NCBI GenBank assembly: GCA_002439755.1
Contig: DJPH01000014.1
Span: 23,564 to 87,563 of the forward strand
Length of the DNA stretch: 64,000 bases
Direction: 5' to 3'
Source: Prevotellaceae bacterium UBA6417
GTDB lineage: Bacteria; Bacteroidota; Bacteroidia; Bacteroidales; Bacteroidaceae
Shown: one piece after another, positions 9,172 to 19,695 of the stretch
Layout: each line of letters starts with the position of its first letter
Position numbering within the stretch: the first letter of the stretch is position 1
The notes under the pieces: generated by a model
What the model saw: the letters and a program-made list of their open reading frames with translations, nothing else
What the model was told of the DNA's origin: nothing
Databases searched by the model: none
Made by a program: the position numbers and the translations under genes

Positions 9172-9574
9172 CTGCTTGCGTTGGGAAATGGCTCTTTTGA
9201 ATTGCTGAGAAGCCGTAGTTCTTGATAAAAATATAAGAGAAATGATTCCGATGGCATTCTCAGAGCCTGAAAACGTTAGCAAAACGGTGTTAAGTCCTTG
9301 TGTAAGAGCAAAGAGAAGCGCGAATAATTGTGTGAGAATTTTTGAAGGAAATGTCTCTTTGACGGCAAATCGGATTCCATGCTGAATATTTCAGCGCAAG
9401 GTGAACAATAAAGATGTAATATGTTTGATAAACAATAGTAGATTTGAAGGATATATATAAATGATAAATAAGCGAGGAAACAAGCAGTCTTTTCTAAGGC
9501 AACAGATGTTCATAATAAAAGTTAATCAACTGCACTTTCTCTTTGCAAGGCGCGGTAGAGAGAGGAAGAATCGC
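9172..9574. other. Gap between beta-galactosidase and the FAS1 locus
   Basis: About 400 AT-rich bases with no open frame of note, no tRNA-like fold and no TGTACA repeats. It appears to be only the space upstream of the promoter of the FAS1-SusC-SusD operon. Confidence 0.5.
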
Positions 9575-9582
9575 TAATTTTG
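9575..9582 (+). promoter_or_regulatory. Probable -7 box of the FAS1-SusC-SusD operon
   Basis: TAATTTTG matches TAnnTTTG. A TTTG at 9542-9545 is 29 bases upstream, longer than the usual spacing, so the -33 element is uncertain. The predicted leader is about 65-70 nt. Confidence 0.45.
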
Positions 9583-9646
9583 TGTCAAACAGAGAAGACT
9601 CAATCAAGAAGAAATTAAATTAGAAATCATATAAAACTAAAATTTA

Positions 9647-12601
9647 ATGTGTATGAAAGACCGTTTATTCAGAATGCGCAGGCAGCTCACAGGGGCTTTT
9701 GCACTGCTGTTGATTGGCGGGTTGATGTACTCTTGTTCAGATGATTACGACTTACCGGATAAGACTCCCGGTTGGTTGGGATCGAGTATCTATGCATACT
9801 TGAAGGATAAAGGGAACTACACCAATACTGTCAAGTTAATTGAGGATTTGGATTATACGGAGGTTTTAGCAAAGACTGGTAGTAAGACGTTGTTCGTCGC
9901 TGACGATGACGCCTATGCCCGTTTCTTTCAAAGCAATCCGTGGGGCGTCCGAAGCTACGAAGAATTGACACAATCGCAAAAACGATTGCTGTTGAATTCC
10001 TCTATGTTCGACAATGCTTATTTGTTGGAAATGATGCCGAACCTGTCTTCTTCTTCCATGGGTTCAGATGGAACATATCTTGACAGAAACCGTTGCTTGC
10101 GTCAGCCTACTTCTGTCGCTGTCAGCGATTATATAGGATTCGTTAAGTGGGATAGCTTGTATAATGGTCAGACGGTCCTTCCTAAGACTGAAAATCTGGG
10201 TCGTAATAATGCCGGTGGCAGAGCTGATAAGGATTATTGGGCACGTTTTCGTGAACAATCTAAAGGCGGAATCTACATGGTATCCGATGGTACGGCTCCT
10301 TTGATGGTGCATTGGATTGCAGGACAGTTGGGTGAACAAAAAATCACTAATGATGACTTTGCAAAAATAGTAGGAAAAGAACGCCAGCCGAATGATGCTT
10401 ATGTATTTGGCAGCAAGGTGATTGAACAGGATATAACTTGCCAGAATGGCTATATTGATGTCTTGGACAATGTGTTCATTACGCCTGAAAATATGGCTGA
10501 GATGATTCGTACAAACGGCAGAACTACATTGTTCAGCCACATGTTGGATCGTTTCAGTGCTCCTTATTATAACGGTTCATTGACAAGACAATACCAGCAA
10601 TTGAATCCGGCTGTAGACTCTGTATTTGAAAAACGTTACCTTTCGGCACGTTCGCAGGGTGGAAGCGCATTGGAGAGAGACCCGAGCAACAACAGAGTTT
10701 CTTATTATTTGACTTACGACCCGGGGTGGACTACTTATTATAACGCCAGCCATGGTGTACAAGTGGATATGGGAGCCATGTTCGTTCCTTCAGATGATGC
10801 TATCCGTAAGTACTTCTTAGACGGAGGTGGCGGTCAGTTCTTGATGGACGCATATGCGACAGAAAAGCCCGTAACTGCAGAAAACCTGATGTTCAATTTG
10901 GATCAGGTGCCATTGGAAGTTATTCAGGCATTGATTAATAACTTGATGAAGGCCTCCTTTATTGAGACGGTGCCAAGCAAGTATCTGACCATCATGAATG
11001 ATGCACGTGACCCGATGTTCTCAAATGCTGCTACAGTAGAAGAATATAAAGCGAAGATTGACACTTGCTTGATTGCAAACAATGGTGTCGTTTATGTGAT
11101 GAACGAAGTTTATACACCCGCAAAATATGCTTCTGTATCTGCACCTGCATTGGTTGGTGACAGCTTGCGAATCTTCAACTGGGCAATTACTGCGGATGAT
11201 AAGTATATTACCAATCCTAATTCGGCTCCGTTGAACTCGTTTATTTCTACTTATTTGTTGGCGATGAGTACGAACTTCAGTTTCTTCATTCCGACGGATA
11301 ATGCTTTGCAGACTTATTATGACCCTGTGTACATGTCGCATACTCAGCCTTATGTGCTGGCATTCAGATATGACTCGCGAAGTACATCTAATCCTGTTAC
11401 TGCAAGAGCTAAGAAGTATGATCCTCTGACCGGAGAAATTGATTCGGTATATGCATCTGTCACCATATCGTCTACGATAGTAAATAACCGTTTGAAAGAT
11501 ATGCTGGATGCTCATATCATTGTCGACTCGACTGCTGCCAAGTTGGGTGTTTATGATGGTAATGAATATTATATCTCCAAAGGCGGGGCACCGGTTAAAG
11601 TGTCACGTCCCAACGATGGTATAAATGGTATGACAGTATATGGTGGTTGGCAATTGAATCATCCCGGACAAGAATGTCATGTTAAGGAAATCTTTGATAA
11701 GTCTGAGAAAACCAACGGTTACGGTAATGGTATGACTTATGTTATTGATCGTCCTATACAGTCGACGGTTAAGTCTGTATATTCAATTATGAATGATGAT
11801 GAAAACGAGGACTCTCCTTACCGCGAGTTCTTTGAACTATGCAATGTTGATGCGGATGTGATTGATAATTCCGGATTCTTGGATGAGTATACTAATATTA
11901 AGGAGAAAGATAATGCACGTAACCGTTATATGGTCTTTGTTAGTGGTAAGTGCATGGATCAGAATGTCCGTTTCTTCAATACCTATCGTTATACAGTGTA
12001 TATTCCTACAAATGAAAGCGTACGTGAGGCAATAAATAACGGTTTGCCTACCTGGACAAAGATTTCGGAATATATTGCTGGCAAACAGGAAGTCCTAAAA
12101 GCTCATGAAAATGAGTGGTCTGATGAAGAAGTTGCCGCATTTACTGATGACTACAAGCAGAAAGCTCAGGCAATGGTAACTTGTCTCTTGAATTTTGTGA
12201 AGTATCATTTCCAGGATAACTCAGTATTTGTAGACAATAATCCTATTGAAACTACTGCTTATGAAACGGCTTGTATCAATAATGTGACTAACCGTTATAT
12301 TACATTGGAAGTGTCTTCTGCCAATGGCAAATCGCTCGATGTAAAAGACAAGGATGGCAATACTCGACATGTCATTACTGAAGAAGGGCAGGAGCGCAAC
12401 TACAATATGTTGACGAGAGATATGGAATTTGATGCTGCCAAAGATAATTCGAAGACCATTTCCACGTCGTCTTTTGCAGTATTGCACCGTATTGATGGCG
12501 TTTTGAATTTCATGGAACTTAATGGCAGTCGCTATGATACGGAATGGCAGGATGCAGCCGGTGCCAAGAAATTTGTAGCTAAGTATCGTATTAGAAAATA
12601 A
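9647..12601 (+). CDS. FAS1 (fasciclin)-domain lipoprotein, first module
   Basis: A 984-residue lipoprotein. The signal peptide ends in a lipobox-like GLMYSCSDD, so the mature protein starts at Cys and carries acidic residues after it, a common surface-export signal in Bacteroidetes. Several fasciclin-like segments are visible: an early one (YTNTVKLIEDLDYTEVL, then TLFVADDDAYARFF) and later ones with FFIPTDNAL and YTVYIPTNESVREAI. FAS1 domains are small adhesion or ligand-binding folds; no enzyme motif is seen. It is the first gene of an operon with the SusC and SusD genes 11 bp and further downstream, so it probably acts as an accessory surface-binding component. A second ATG at 9653 is an equally good start. 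Confidence 0.82.
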   Translation: MCMKDRLFRMRRQLTGAFALLLIGGLMYSCSDDYDLPDKTPGWLGSSIYAYLKDKGNYTNTVKLIEDLDYTEVLAKTGSKTLFVADDDAYARFFQSNPWGVRSYEELTQSQKRLLLNSSMFDNAYLLEMMPNLSSSSMGSDGTYLDRNRCLRQPTSVAVSDYIGFVKWDSLYNGQTVLPKTENLGRNNAGGRADKDYWARFREQSKGGIYMVSDGTAPLMVHWIAGQLGEQKITNDDFAKIVGKERQPNDAYVFGSKVIEQDITCQNGYIDVLDNVFITPENMAEMIRTNGRTTLFSHMLDRFSAPYYNGSLTRQYQQLNPAVDSVFEKRYLSARSQGGSALERDPSNNRVSYYLTYDPGWTTYYNASHGVQVDMGAMFVPSDDAIRKYFLDGGGGQFLMDAYATEKPVTAENLMFNLDQVPLEVIQALINNLMKASFIETVPSKYLTIMNDARDPMFSNAATVEEYKAKIDTCLIANNGVVYVMNEVYTPAKYASVSAPALVGDSLRIFNWAITADDKYITNPNSAPLNSFISTYLLAMSTNFSFFIPTDNALQTYYDPVYMSHTQPYVLAFRYDSRSTSNPVTARAKKYDPLTGEIDSVYASVTISSTIVNNRLKDMLDAHIIVDSTAAKLGVYDGNEYYISKGGAPVKVSRPNDGINGMTVYGGWQLNHPGQECHVKEIFDKSEKTNGYGNGMTYVIDRPIQSTVKSVYSIMNDDENEDSPYREFFELCNVDADVIDNSGFLDEYTNIKEKDNARNRYMVFVSGKCMDQNVRFFNTYRYTVYIPTNESVREAINNGLPTWTKISEYIAGKQEVLKAHENEWSDEEVAAFTDDYKQKAQAMVTCLLNFVKYHFQDNSVFVDNNPIETTAYETACINNVTNRYITLEVSSANGKSLDVKDKDGNTRHVITEEGQERNYNMLTRDMEFDAAKDNSKTISTSSFAVLHRIDGVLNFMELNGSRYDTEWQDAAGAKKFVAKYRIRK

Positions 12602-12612
12602 AATAACGTACT

Positions 12613-15600
12613 ATGAATAAGATAAAGTATCTTCTGTTGCTTATGCTATGTTGCAGCTTTACTGTGACATATGCACAGAAAAGAATTTCGGGCCGGGTTT
12701 GGAACCCACAAGACGGTCCGGCAATGATGGCAAACGTAGTTGAAGTCGATGCCAATAATCGTATCCAGTCAGCTACTCAGACCGATATGAATGGTAACTT
12801 TACAATGATTATTAAGAATCCTAACAACATTCTGAAAGTTAATTATATTGGTTATCGTCCATGGCAAAGTAAGATTGGTTCAACAACCATGTTCAAGATT
12901 CAATTGGAGAAGAACACACGAAACTTGAAGGACGTCAAAATCCGGGCGGCCAAGAGAGTGAAGAGCAATGGTCTTTCTATCCCGCAGCGTGAGGTTTCAG
13001 TTGCATCTCAAACCTTGGATATGGACGAAATGAAGGGACTTTCGTTTGAATCTGCCGACCAGGCACTTCAAGGTCAAATTGCAGGTCTTGATATTGTGGC
13101 CAATTCCGGTAACTTGGGCTCAGGTATGAGTATGCGTCTTCGTGGTGTGACTACCATTAGTGGAAACCAAGAGCCGTTGATTGTTGTAGATAATCACATT
13201 TTGGAAAACTATTCTTCGACAGATGTCGATCTTCAAGATATGGACAATACAGAGCAGTTCGCAAATCTGTTGAATGTAAATGTTGAGGATATCAAGAGCA
13301 TCGAAGTAAAGAAAGATGCCGGTGCCTGTGCCATGTGGGGTGCAAGAGGTGCAAACGGTGTTATTGAGATTACAACACGTCGTGGTGTGAAGGGCAAAAC
13401 CCGCGTATCCGGCAACTACTATTTCACAGGCAGCTGGCAACCGGCCGGTATGAAAATGTTGAATGGAGACGGTTATACCATGATGTTGAAAGAAGCCTAC
13501 TTCAATCCTCGTCAGAGTGACCTTACATCTAATATGGTTGAGCTTTCTTATAAGCGTGATAGAACTGCTTATTATGGAAACTACAACAAAAATACAGATT
13601 GGATTGATGAAGTAACACAGTTTGGCCAATCACATAAGTATTATGTAAGTATCACCGGTGGTGGTGAGCAGGCTCGCTTCCGTGTGTCCGGCGGTTATGA
13701 CCATGAAACAGGTACTATCATCAAGCAGATGTTGGATCGTTTCAGCACTCGTATGACTTTGGATTATGATGTGTCTGACCGTATAAAGTTTAGCTCCAAT
13801 TTCTCTTTGACTTATACCAAGAATAACCAAAATTATACGGATATATTGAAGAGAGCATATCAGGCGATGCCTAATATGAGTGTGACACGATGGGCTTACG
13901 ATACTTCCACTGATTCTTATTATGATACCGGCGAATATTTTAAGATGTTCCCGCGTTATGGTGTTGCCGGTATGGTGCCTGATGGATACACTTCATATTA
14001 TTTGAATGACATGATAGGTAATGGCAACCCTGTTGCGATAGCAAATTTGTCATGGAAGAAGCTGAGCAGTTATACTATCAGTCCTCAATTCGAGCTTGAA
14101 TATAAACTTTTGGGTAAAACTGCCGAAAAGACACAGCTGAACTACCGTGGTGAGGTTTACATGAATGCAACATCAAATGTAACTGATGCATACTATCCCG
14201 GCGCTTTGTCTACAGGTTCATGGTCAGATGATATTAATTTGAGTGCCAAAACAACGAACCGCGGCTTGACATTTACTACGACACATTACCTGACGTTTAT
14301 ACCAAAACTTCCTGAAGATCATTCTGTTCAGGCAATGGTGCGTGGTGAAATGTCAACCTATAATGGCAATGAGCAAAAGATAAGTTCTCGTGGTTTGGTT
14401 GGTGGCATTACTGACCCGACTGTGAATGCTTACTTGACCGGTGCAAGTACAAGTACGTCAAAATCTCACAGTTTGAACTTCTATGCTACGGTGCACTATG
14501 CCTATAAGTCTAAATATGTGCTTGATGCTGCAGTCAGAGCAGACGGAAGCACAATGTTCGGTAAGGAAAAACGCTGGGGTTATTTCCCGAGTATTTCTGG
14601 ACGTTGGAATATAAGCGATGAATTGTTCTTCCGTCCGTTGAAGGGTGTTATCAATATGTTCTCATTTGCTCCCGGATGGGGTATCAACGGTAATTTGCCT
14701 AATCCGAATGTTGCAAAAACGACGACAATTCAATTCAATGAGTACAATAATAAAGGAACATATGGTTACAATGGTACCTATATGTCTGCTATTGCTCCGG
14801 CAAACCTTCGTTTGACAACCTTGCAGTGGGAAAAGACTCAATCTTGGAACTTAGGCTTCAACTTGAATTTCTGGGAAGATTTGTTGTGCTTCAATTTAAA
14901 CTTGTATAGAAAGAATACCTCTGAACTTCTTCAGGCCAATGTGAAAATACCTTCGTCTGTAGGTTATTCTAAATTGGACTGGGCAAACGTCGGACGTCTT
15001 AAGAATACAGGTTGGGAGTTGAATGCTTCTACAAAAGATATCTTTAAGATTGGCAAGTTCTCTATGAAAGTGAAGTTCAATGCGTCTCAAAACCGTAACC
15101 GTATTATGGAAATGGATGCGAGTGTATTGTCAACTATAAATGGAGATTTCAACTATCAGAATGAAAACTATCTGAGCCGTGTTCAAATAGGAAATGCATT
15201 GTATTCGATTTACGGTTTCCGCTACAAGGGTGTTTATCGCTATAATTACGATCATTCAGGCTATTTTGCAGATGAATCAAAGAATGCTTTGTATGGTGAG
15301 AACACTGCTGCCGCAGCTGCTGCCCGTGGTGAGAATGCAACCTGCCCGATTGCGCGCGATGCCAATGGCAATATTATATTCGATGCTGACGGTAATCCGC
15401 TGCGCATGTATTATAATTATGGTAATACAAACTATCAGTTTGCCGGTGGTGATGCCATCTACGAGGATATTAACCACGACGGTCAAATCAATGAACTTGA
15501 TATCGTTTACTTGGGTAACTCGAATCCTTCTTTCAATGGTGGTTTCGGCTTCGATTTCAAGTATGGTCGTTGGACATTGAAGACAAGTTTCAATGTGCGC

Positions 15601-16029
15601 CTTGGTGCTGATATCGTTAACTTGGCACGCATGTATGCCGAGGATATGCGTACCAATAAGAATCAAAGTGCCGCAGTAAGTTGGCGTTGGCGCAAGAATG
15701 GTGACATTACGGAAATTCCGCGTGCGATGAATGTTAACGCCGGTTCTTCTTATAATGCTTTAGCCAGTGACCGCTACGTTGAAAACAGTGATTTTATACG
15801 TCTACAGTATATGCAGCTGAGCTATACTTTCGACAAATCTTTCTTGAAACGTTTAGGTTTGGGACTGAGTGCTCTTTCGTTCTCTTGTTCAGCAAACAAC
15901 TTGTTCTTCCTGACCAAGTATAAGGGCGTTGACCCCGAACACGCAGCAAGTGGTTATTCTCCTGCGTTTGATGATTCTCAGACCCCGAGATCTCGTTCGA
16001 TTACATTTAGTTTGAATTTCTCGTTCTAA
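12613..16029 (+). CDS. SusC/RagA-family TonB-dependent outer-membrane transporter, first module
   Basis: A 1,138-residue protein. The signal peptide (about 1-21, TVTYAQ) is followed by a carboxypeptidase-regulatory-like domain (about 24-100, starting KRISGRVW). The plug domain follows (LRGVTTISGNQEPLIVVDN and the GARGANGVIEITTRRG signature) and then a long beta-barrel ending in Phe, as expected for outer-membrane insertion. Near the C-terminus the SusC hallmark DINHDGQINELDIVYLG is present. It imports a ligand captured by the SusD partner, using TonB energy. There is no N-terminal STN domain, so it is not an anti-sigma-linked transporter. The substrate is unknown. Confidence 0.93.
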   Translation: MNKIKYLLLLMLCCSFTVTYAQKRISGRVWNPQDGPAMMANVVEVDANNRIQSATQTDMNGNFTMIIKNPNNILKVNYIGYRPWQSKIGSTTMFKIQLEKNTRNLKDVKIRAAKRVKSNGLSIPQREVSVASQTLDMDEMKGLSFESADQALQGQIAGLDIVANSGNLGSGMSMRLRGVTTISGNQEPLIVVDNHILENYSSTDVDLQDMDNTEQFANLLNVNVEDIKSIEVKKDAGACAMWGARGANGVIEITTRRGVKGKTRVSGNYYFTGSWQPAGMKMLNGDGYTMMLKEAYFNPRQSDLTSNMVELSYKRDRTAYYGNYNKNTDWIDEVTQFGQSHKYYVSITGGGEQARFRVSGGYDHETGTIIKQMLDRFSTRMTLDYDVSDRIKFSSNFSLTYTKNNQNYTDILKRAYQAMPNMSVTRWAYDTSTDSYYDTGEYFKMFPRYGVAGMVPDGYTSYYLNDMIGNGNPVAIANLSWKKLSSYTISPQFELEYKLLGKTAEKTQLNYRGEVYMNATSNVTDAYYPGALSTGSWSDDINLSAKTTNRGLTFTTTHYLTFIPKLPEDHSVQAMVRGEMSTYNGNEQKISSRGLVGGITDPTVNAYLTGASTSTSKSHSLNFYATVHYAYKSKYVLDAAVRADGSTMFGKEKRWGYFPSISGRWNISDELFFRPLKGVINMFSFAPGWGINGNLPNPNVAKTTTIQFNEYNNKGTYGYNGTYMSAIAPANLRLTTLQWEKTQSWNLGFNLNFWEDLLCFNLNLYRKNTSELLQANVKIPSSVGYSKLDWANVGRLKNTGWELNASTKDIFKIGKFSMKVKFNASQNRNRIMEMDASVLSTINGDFNYQNENYLSRVQIGNALYSIYGFRYKGVYRYNYDHSGYFADESKNALYGENTAAAAAARGENATCPIARDANGNIIFDADGNPLRMYYNYGNTNYQFAGGDAIYEDINHDGQINELDIVYLGNSNPSFNGGFGFDFKYGRWTLKTSFNVRLGADIVNLARMYAEDMRTNKNQSAAVSWRWRKNGDITEIPRAMNVNAGSSYNALASDRYVENSDFIRLQYMQLSYTFDKSFLKRLGLGLSALSFSCSANNLFFLTKYKGVDPEHAASGYSPAFDDSQTPRSRSITFSLNFSF

Positions 16030-16041
16030 TGATTGTGGATT

Positions 16042-17826
16042 ATGGAAAAAAATGGAACATATAAAAAACTGATACTTCCCTGCTGCATTGCTTTGACGGG
16101 GCTCTTTTCCTCATGCAGCATGTTTGACGATTTCTTGACGGTTTATCCGACCAATCAAATCACAGGCGAGCAGTTTTGGGAAGATAAAAATGACTTGACC
16201 AGTGTGCTGGCATCTTGCTATAAGCAGTTTACCGAAACGGATGTCACACGCAGATTGTTTGTATGGGGTGAATTGCGCTCGGATAATTTTATCCTGAAGA
16301 AGGAGGATAATGAAGATATCAAAAACATAGTGAATGCCAACCTGCTTCCAACCAATGGCTGGTATGATTGGTCTACTTTCTATTCCGGTATAGGTTATTG
16401 CAATTTGGTACTGTCCAAGGGTGAAGAGGTTATTGCCCGTGACCCGAGTTTTACTGAAAGCGATTGGAAACCTATAGCAGCCGAGTGCAAAGCGCTGCGT
16501 GCATTGTATTACTTCTACTTGGTACGTGCTTTCCGTGATGTGCCGTTCAATGTGAAGTCTACTGACGTCAGTGAGGGAGCTCGTGATCCGATGCCTCAGG
16601 TACATTCTCAGGAAATCCTAACCTACTTAATCAATGATTTGGAAGGTTGTAAGGATGACGGTATGTTGGATTATGGTTCGGACGTTTTCAATACCAGCCG
16701 CATTACAAAGAATGCCATCTATACAATTTTAGCTGATTTGTATTTGTGGAGAGCATGTAAGAATGCCAGTCCTGATTCTGCCGCCGTTTATCCCGGCCAG
16801 TCTCAGTCAGACTATGCAAAAGTGGTGGAGTATTGCGATTATGTGTTGAAAGACAAGTTGCATGAATTCCAAAAGGAACGTGTAAGTTATTATGGTTCGC
16901 GAGATGCAACCAAGATGCCATTGCCGTTGTATGTTCCTCAAACAACGGGGCGAGTTTCCGACATTCCTTATCGAAATCTCTTTGGCAACAAAGGCTCTCT
17001 TGAGAGTATCTTTGAGATAGCATTTGACGGAACTTCAACTAAAAACGAGCTGGTCACTTATTTTTATGGTGGTGTTAAGGATGGAAATGTTGAAGTAGGC
17101 TATGTCGGTGGCTCTAACATAACACAGACATTAGACCTTAAGCCCGATGGTGGTAAGAACATCTATTGCCAAACAGATATGCGTGCTGTTGAAAACCTGA
17201 TGTATGACGGCGGTTCTACAAGTGCTCAAACATTCCAGGTCATCAAATATATTGCCAGTGATGTGGAGGTTGTTGATGGAACCAATGTTCGCAAGTCTGC
17301 TGATAACTCTTCTAATAATGTAAGTTACTCAGGACGTAGATCGATTAACTCCATGGATGCTAACTGGATTCTCTATAGAGTTTCAGATGTTATCTTAATG
17401 AAAGCTGAAGCGATGGCTTGCCTCGCTGAAGAAGGATCTCCCGAATTGGAAGAAGCATTTAACTTAGCATATGCGGTATTGGATCGTTCAAATCCCATGA
17501 TTGAAACAAAGAACAAGTTGAAATATTCCTCTTATGGTTCAGCAAGCTTAGTATTGGACTTTATTATGAGGGAGCGTCAACGTGAATTTTTTGCTGAAGG
17601 TAAGCGTTGGTTCGATTTGGTTCGCATGGCATTGCGTGACAATTCAACGCAAAAGATGTTGAATTTGTTAACTGCCAAGTATGCAACCAACGCAAGTGCC
17701 ATTAAGGCAAAGCTGGCAACTCTTAATTCGCTCTTCAGTCCTGTGCTGAAGGATGAAATCAAGGTCAATCCTGCTTTGGTTCAAAATCCTGCTTGGGTAG
17801 TTGATGAAACGATAGAGAGACACTAA
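16042..17826 (+). CDS. SusD/RagB-family lipoprotein, first module
   Basis: About 594 residues. A lipoprotein signal peptide ends in LFSSCS, with the lipidated Cys followed by acidic residues. The SusD fold is indicated by FWEDKNDLTSVLASCY near the N-terminus, the TPR-like AECKALRALYYFYLVRAF and the C-terminal RERQREFFAEGKRWFDLVRM, which is the family's best conserved motif. It forms the lid on the preceding SusC barrel and binds the ligand. An in-frame TTG nine bases upstream is unlikely as start; ATG 16042 begins a proper signal peptide. It is translated just after SusC, 12 bases away. Confidence 0.92.
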   Translation: MEKNGTYKKLILPCCIALTGLFSSCSMFDDFLTVYPTNQITGEQFWEDKNDLTSVLASCYKQFTETDVTRRLFVWGELRSDNFILKKEDNEDIKNIVNANLLPTNGWYDWSTFYSGIGYCNLVLSKGEEVIARDPSFTESDWKPIAAECKALRALYYFYLVRAFRDVPFNVKSTDVSEGARDPMPQVHSQEILTYLINDLEGCKDDGMLDYGSDVFNTSRITKNAIYTILADLYLWRACKNASPDSAAVYPGQSQSDYAKVVEYCDYVLKDKLHEFQKERVSYYGSRDATKMPLPLYVPQTTGRVSDIPYRNLFGNKGSLESIFEIAFDGTSTKNELVTYFYGGVKDGNVEVGYVGGSNITQTLDLKPDGGKNIYCQTDMRAVENLMYDGGSTSAQTFQVIKYIASDVEVVDGTNVRKSADNSSNNVSYSGRRSINSMDANWILYRVSDVILMKAEAMACLAEEGSPELEEAFNLAYAVLDRSNPMIETKNKLKYSSYGSASLVLDFIMRERQREFFAEGKRWFDLVRMALRDNSTQKMLNLLTAKYATNASAIKAKLATLNSLFSPVLKDEIKVNPALVQNPAWVVDETIERH

Positions 17827-17835
17827 AATGAAACG

Positions 17836-17894
17836 TTCGGAATCAATGTCTATATTTTGTCGCATCCTGACCAATGGTGGATGTTGATTCCGAA
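17836..17894 (+). other. Large hairpin between the two SusCD modules
   Basis: TTCGGAATCAA (17836-17846) and TTGATTCCGAA (17884-17894) are perfect 11-bp inverted repeats. Within the loop, CATCC can pair with GGATG and ACCA with TGGT. It lies ten bases after the SusD stop and 39 bases before the next gene. It lacks a good T-tract, so it may be an RNA-stability or partial termination element rather than a full stop. Confidence 0.6.
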
Positions 17895-17932
17895 TACATT
17901 TTGCCATAACGGAAAATTAAAATTAAAGATAT

Positions 17933-19669
17933 ATGAAAAGAATATATAACAAATGGCTCAAAGGTGGATTGCTGGGCTTGCTTGCCGTTTTTGCCTTCGC
18001 TTCTTGTTCTGATGACCATTTTGATTTGAATACAAGCAATGCTTCCGGAACCTTGTGGGAGAATCTCGTGGCTACGCCAGGAACTGCGAACTTTGCTAAG
18101 ATATTGGAAAAAACCATTGTTAATAAGAAGTCGTATGGCGTTCCCGCTACGATATCTTATAAGGACTTGCTTAACTCATCGCGTGTTTTTACCGTTTGGG
18201 CTCCAAAAGATGGGACTTATGATGAGGAAAAGTGGTTAAAACTTTTGGAAGAGGGTAAGAATGAGCTTGTGGAGAAGCAATTCGTGCGTAACCACATAGC
18301 ATGTTTTAACTATAACGGTGCTTATGCTACATCTGAGAAATTGCAGCTATACAACCAAAAATATGCTGTGTATGATGCAGCAAACAACAAATTCATGGGA
18401 GTAGACATCTCTGATGGCGAGTATAAAAACATAGCCTCAGTCAATGGTACGCTACATCTGTTGGAAGGTGAAGCTCCTTATTCGCCCAGTTTGCGTGAAC
18501 TGATTGAGATTACTCCCGAAACATCTGATTTGTGTCAGTACATATTGGACAAGGATACACTTGAGTTCAGAGAAAGTTGGAGTACTCCGGGCTCTACAGT
18601 TAATGGTCAAATTCAGTATGTGGATTCCTATTTTGTTGAAAGCAACAAGATTCTTCCATATGTTGCAATGAATGAAGACTCCCTTTCTGCCGCTATTATT
18701 CCTTCGAATACAGCGTGGCAGGAAGCAATTGACAAGATTTCGCCATTTTATAACTACAAGGAAACGTATGTTTACTATGATGACGATGCTGCAAAATACG
18801 TGACTGATACTATCAAGGCCGACTCATTGCAGGAGCTTTATACGAAAGAAGTAATCTTTGATAACATGTTCTACAGCCTCCGTGAACAGAGAGGGTTTGA
18901 TTACACGACTGCAGATGTGAATACTGTAAAGAATTTCTTTGAGACAGCCGACTCGTTGGTTTCTACTGCTTACTACTATAGTTCCAGAACCGGCCATCAG
19001 CATGCGCCTGACTGCCGTGTCTTGACAGAAGGAAAGACTCCACTTAAGGGTAGTAACGGTTATGCGTTCATAACAGATCATTTCAATTTCAAAGCCAACA
19101 AGGCTTGGCAGTATGATATAATAGTCGAGGCCGAGTACACCAGCTATTATAACCAACGCCTGAGTAAATATTATTTGCCCGAAGGTGGATTGGTATATCA
19201 CAGCGTTACTGATGGCAATCGTAATGATTCAGTAAAGGGACGTGTACGAAACAATGCTTACATTGAGTATGTTCCTGTCAATGCATCTTCCAAGCAGACA
19301 GTTGCATACGATTTGCCATCGGTATTGTCAGGTACATATGATATTTATGTAGTGATAGTCCCCGAAAATATGACGGATCCTTCCAATAAGAATCCAAAAT
19401 GCAATCAGTTTAATGCAACATTGCAGTATGACTTGGATTCAAAGGGAAAGGCATCGACCATCAAGTCGGATAAGACGTTCAAGTCGGATCCATCTAAGGT
19501 TGATACGATTCTCCTCTTTGAGAATTTCAAGTTCCCTTATTGCTATGACCATATCCGCAATTCTTACCCGGTATTGTCTTTGCAGGTAGTTCGCTCTGTT
19601 GCTGAGTTCAAGACAGTGACAACAACCATGTATATTGACTGTTTCATCCTTAAAGGTAAGGACGAGTAG
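17933..19669 (+). CDS. FAS1-like lipoprotein, second module
   Basis: A 578-residue lipoprotein. The signal peptide ends in AFASCSDDHFD, giving a lipidated Cys followed by Ser, Asp and Asp, a pattern seen in surface-exposed Bacteroidetes lipoproteins. The N-terminal region (about 30-190) is fasciclin-like: ENLVATPGTANFAKILE, VFTVWAPKDGTYDEE and ASVNGTLHLLEG. The C-terminal half is predicted beta-rich and has no domain I recognise. It is much shorter than the FAS1 protein of the first module and is not a simple copy. It starts the second FAS1-SusC-SusD set; I see no clear new promoter in the 106-bp space, so read-through from the first set is likely. Confidence 0.78.
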   Translation: MKRIYNKWLKGGLLGLLAVFAFASCSDDHFDLNTSNASGTLWENLVATPGTANFAKILEKTIVNKKSYGVPATISYKDLLNSSRVFTVWAPKDGTYDEEKWLKLLEEGKNELVEKQFVRNHIACFNYNGAYATSEKLQLYNQKYAVYDAANNKFMGVDISDGEYKNIASVNGTLHLLEGEAPYSPSLRELIEITPETSDLCQYILDKDTLEFRESWSTPGSTVNGQIQYVDSYFVESNKILPYVAMNEDSLSAAIIPSNTAWQEAIDKISPFYNYKETYVYYDDDAAKYVTDTIKADSLQELYTKEVIFDNMFYSLREQRGFDYTTADVNTVKNFFETADSLVSTAYYYSSRTGHQHAPDCRVLTEGKTPLKGSNGYAFITDHFNFKANKAWQYDIIVEAEYTSYYNQRLSKYYLPEGGLVYHSVTDGNRNDSVKGRVRNNAYIEYVPVNASSKQTVAYDLPSVLSGTYDIYVVIVPENMTDPSNKNPKCNQFNATLQYDLDSKGKASTIKSDKTFKSDPSKVDTILLFENFKFPYCYDHIRNSYPVLSLQVVRSVAEFKTVTTTMYIDCFILKGKDE

Positions 19670-19695
19670 TACGTGTTAATTTAAAATATACGACA

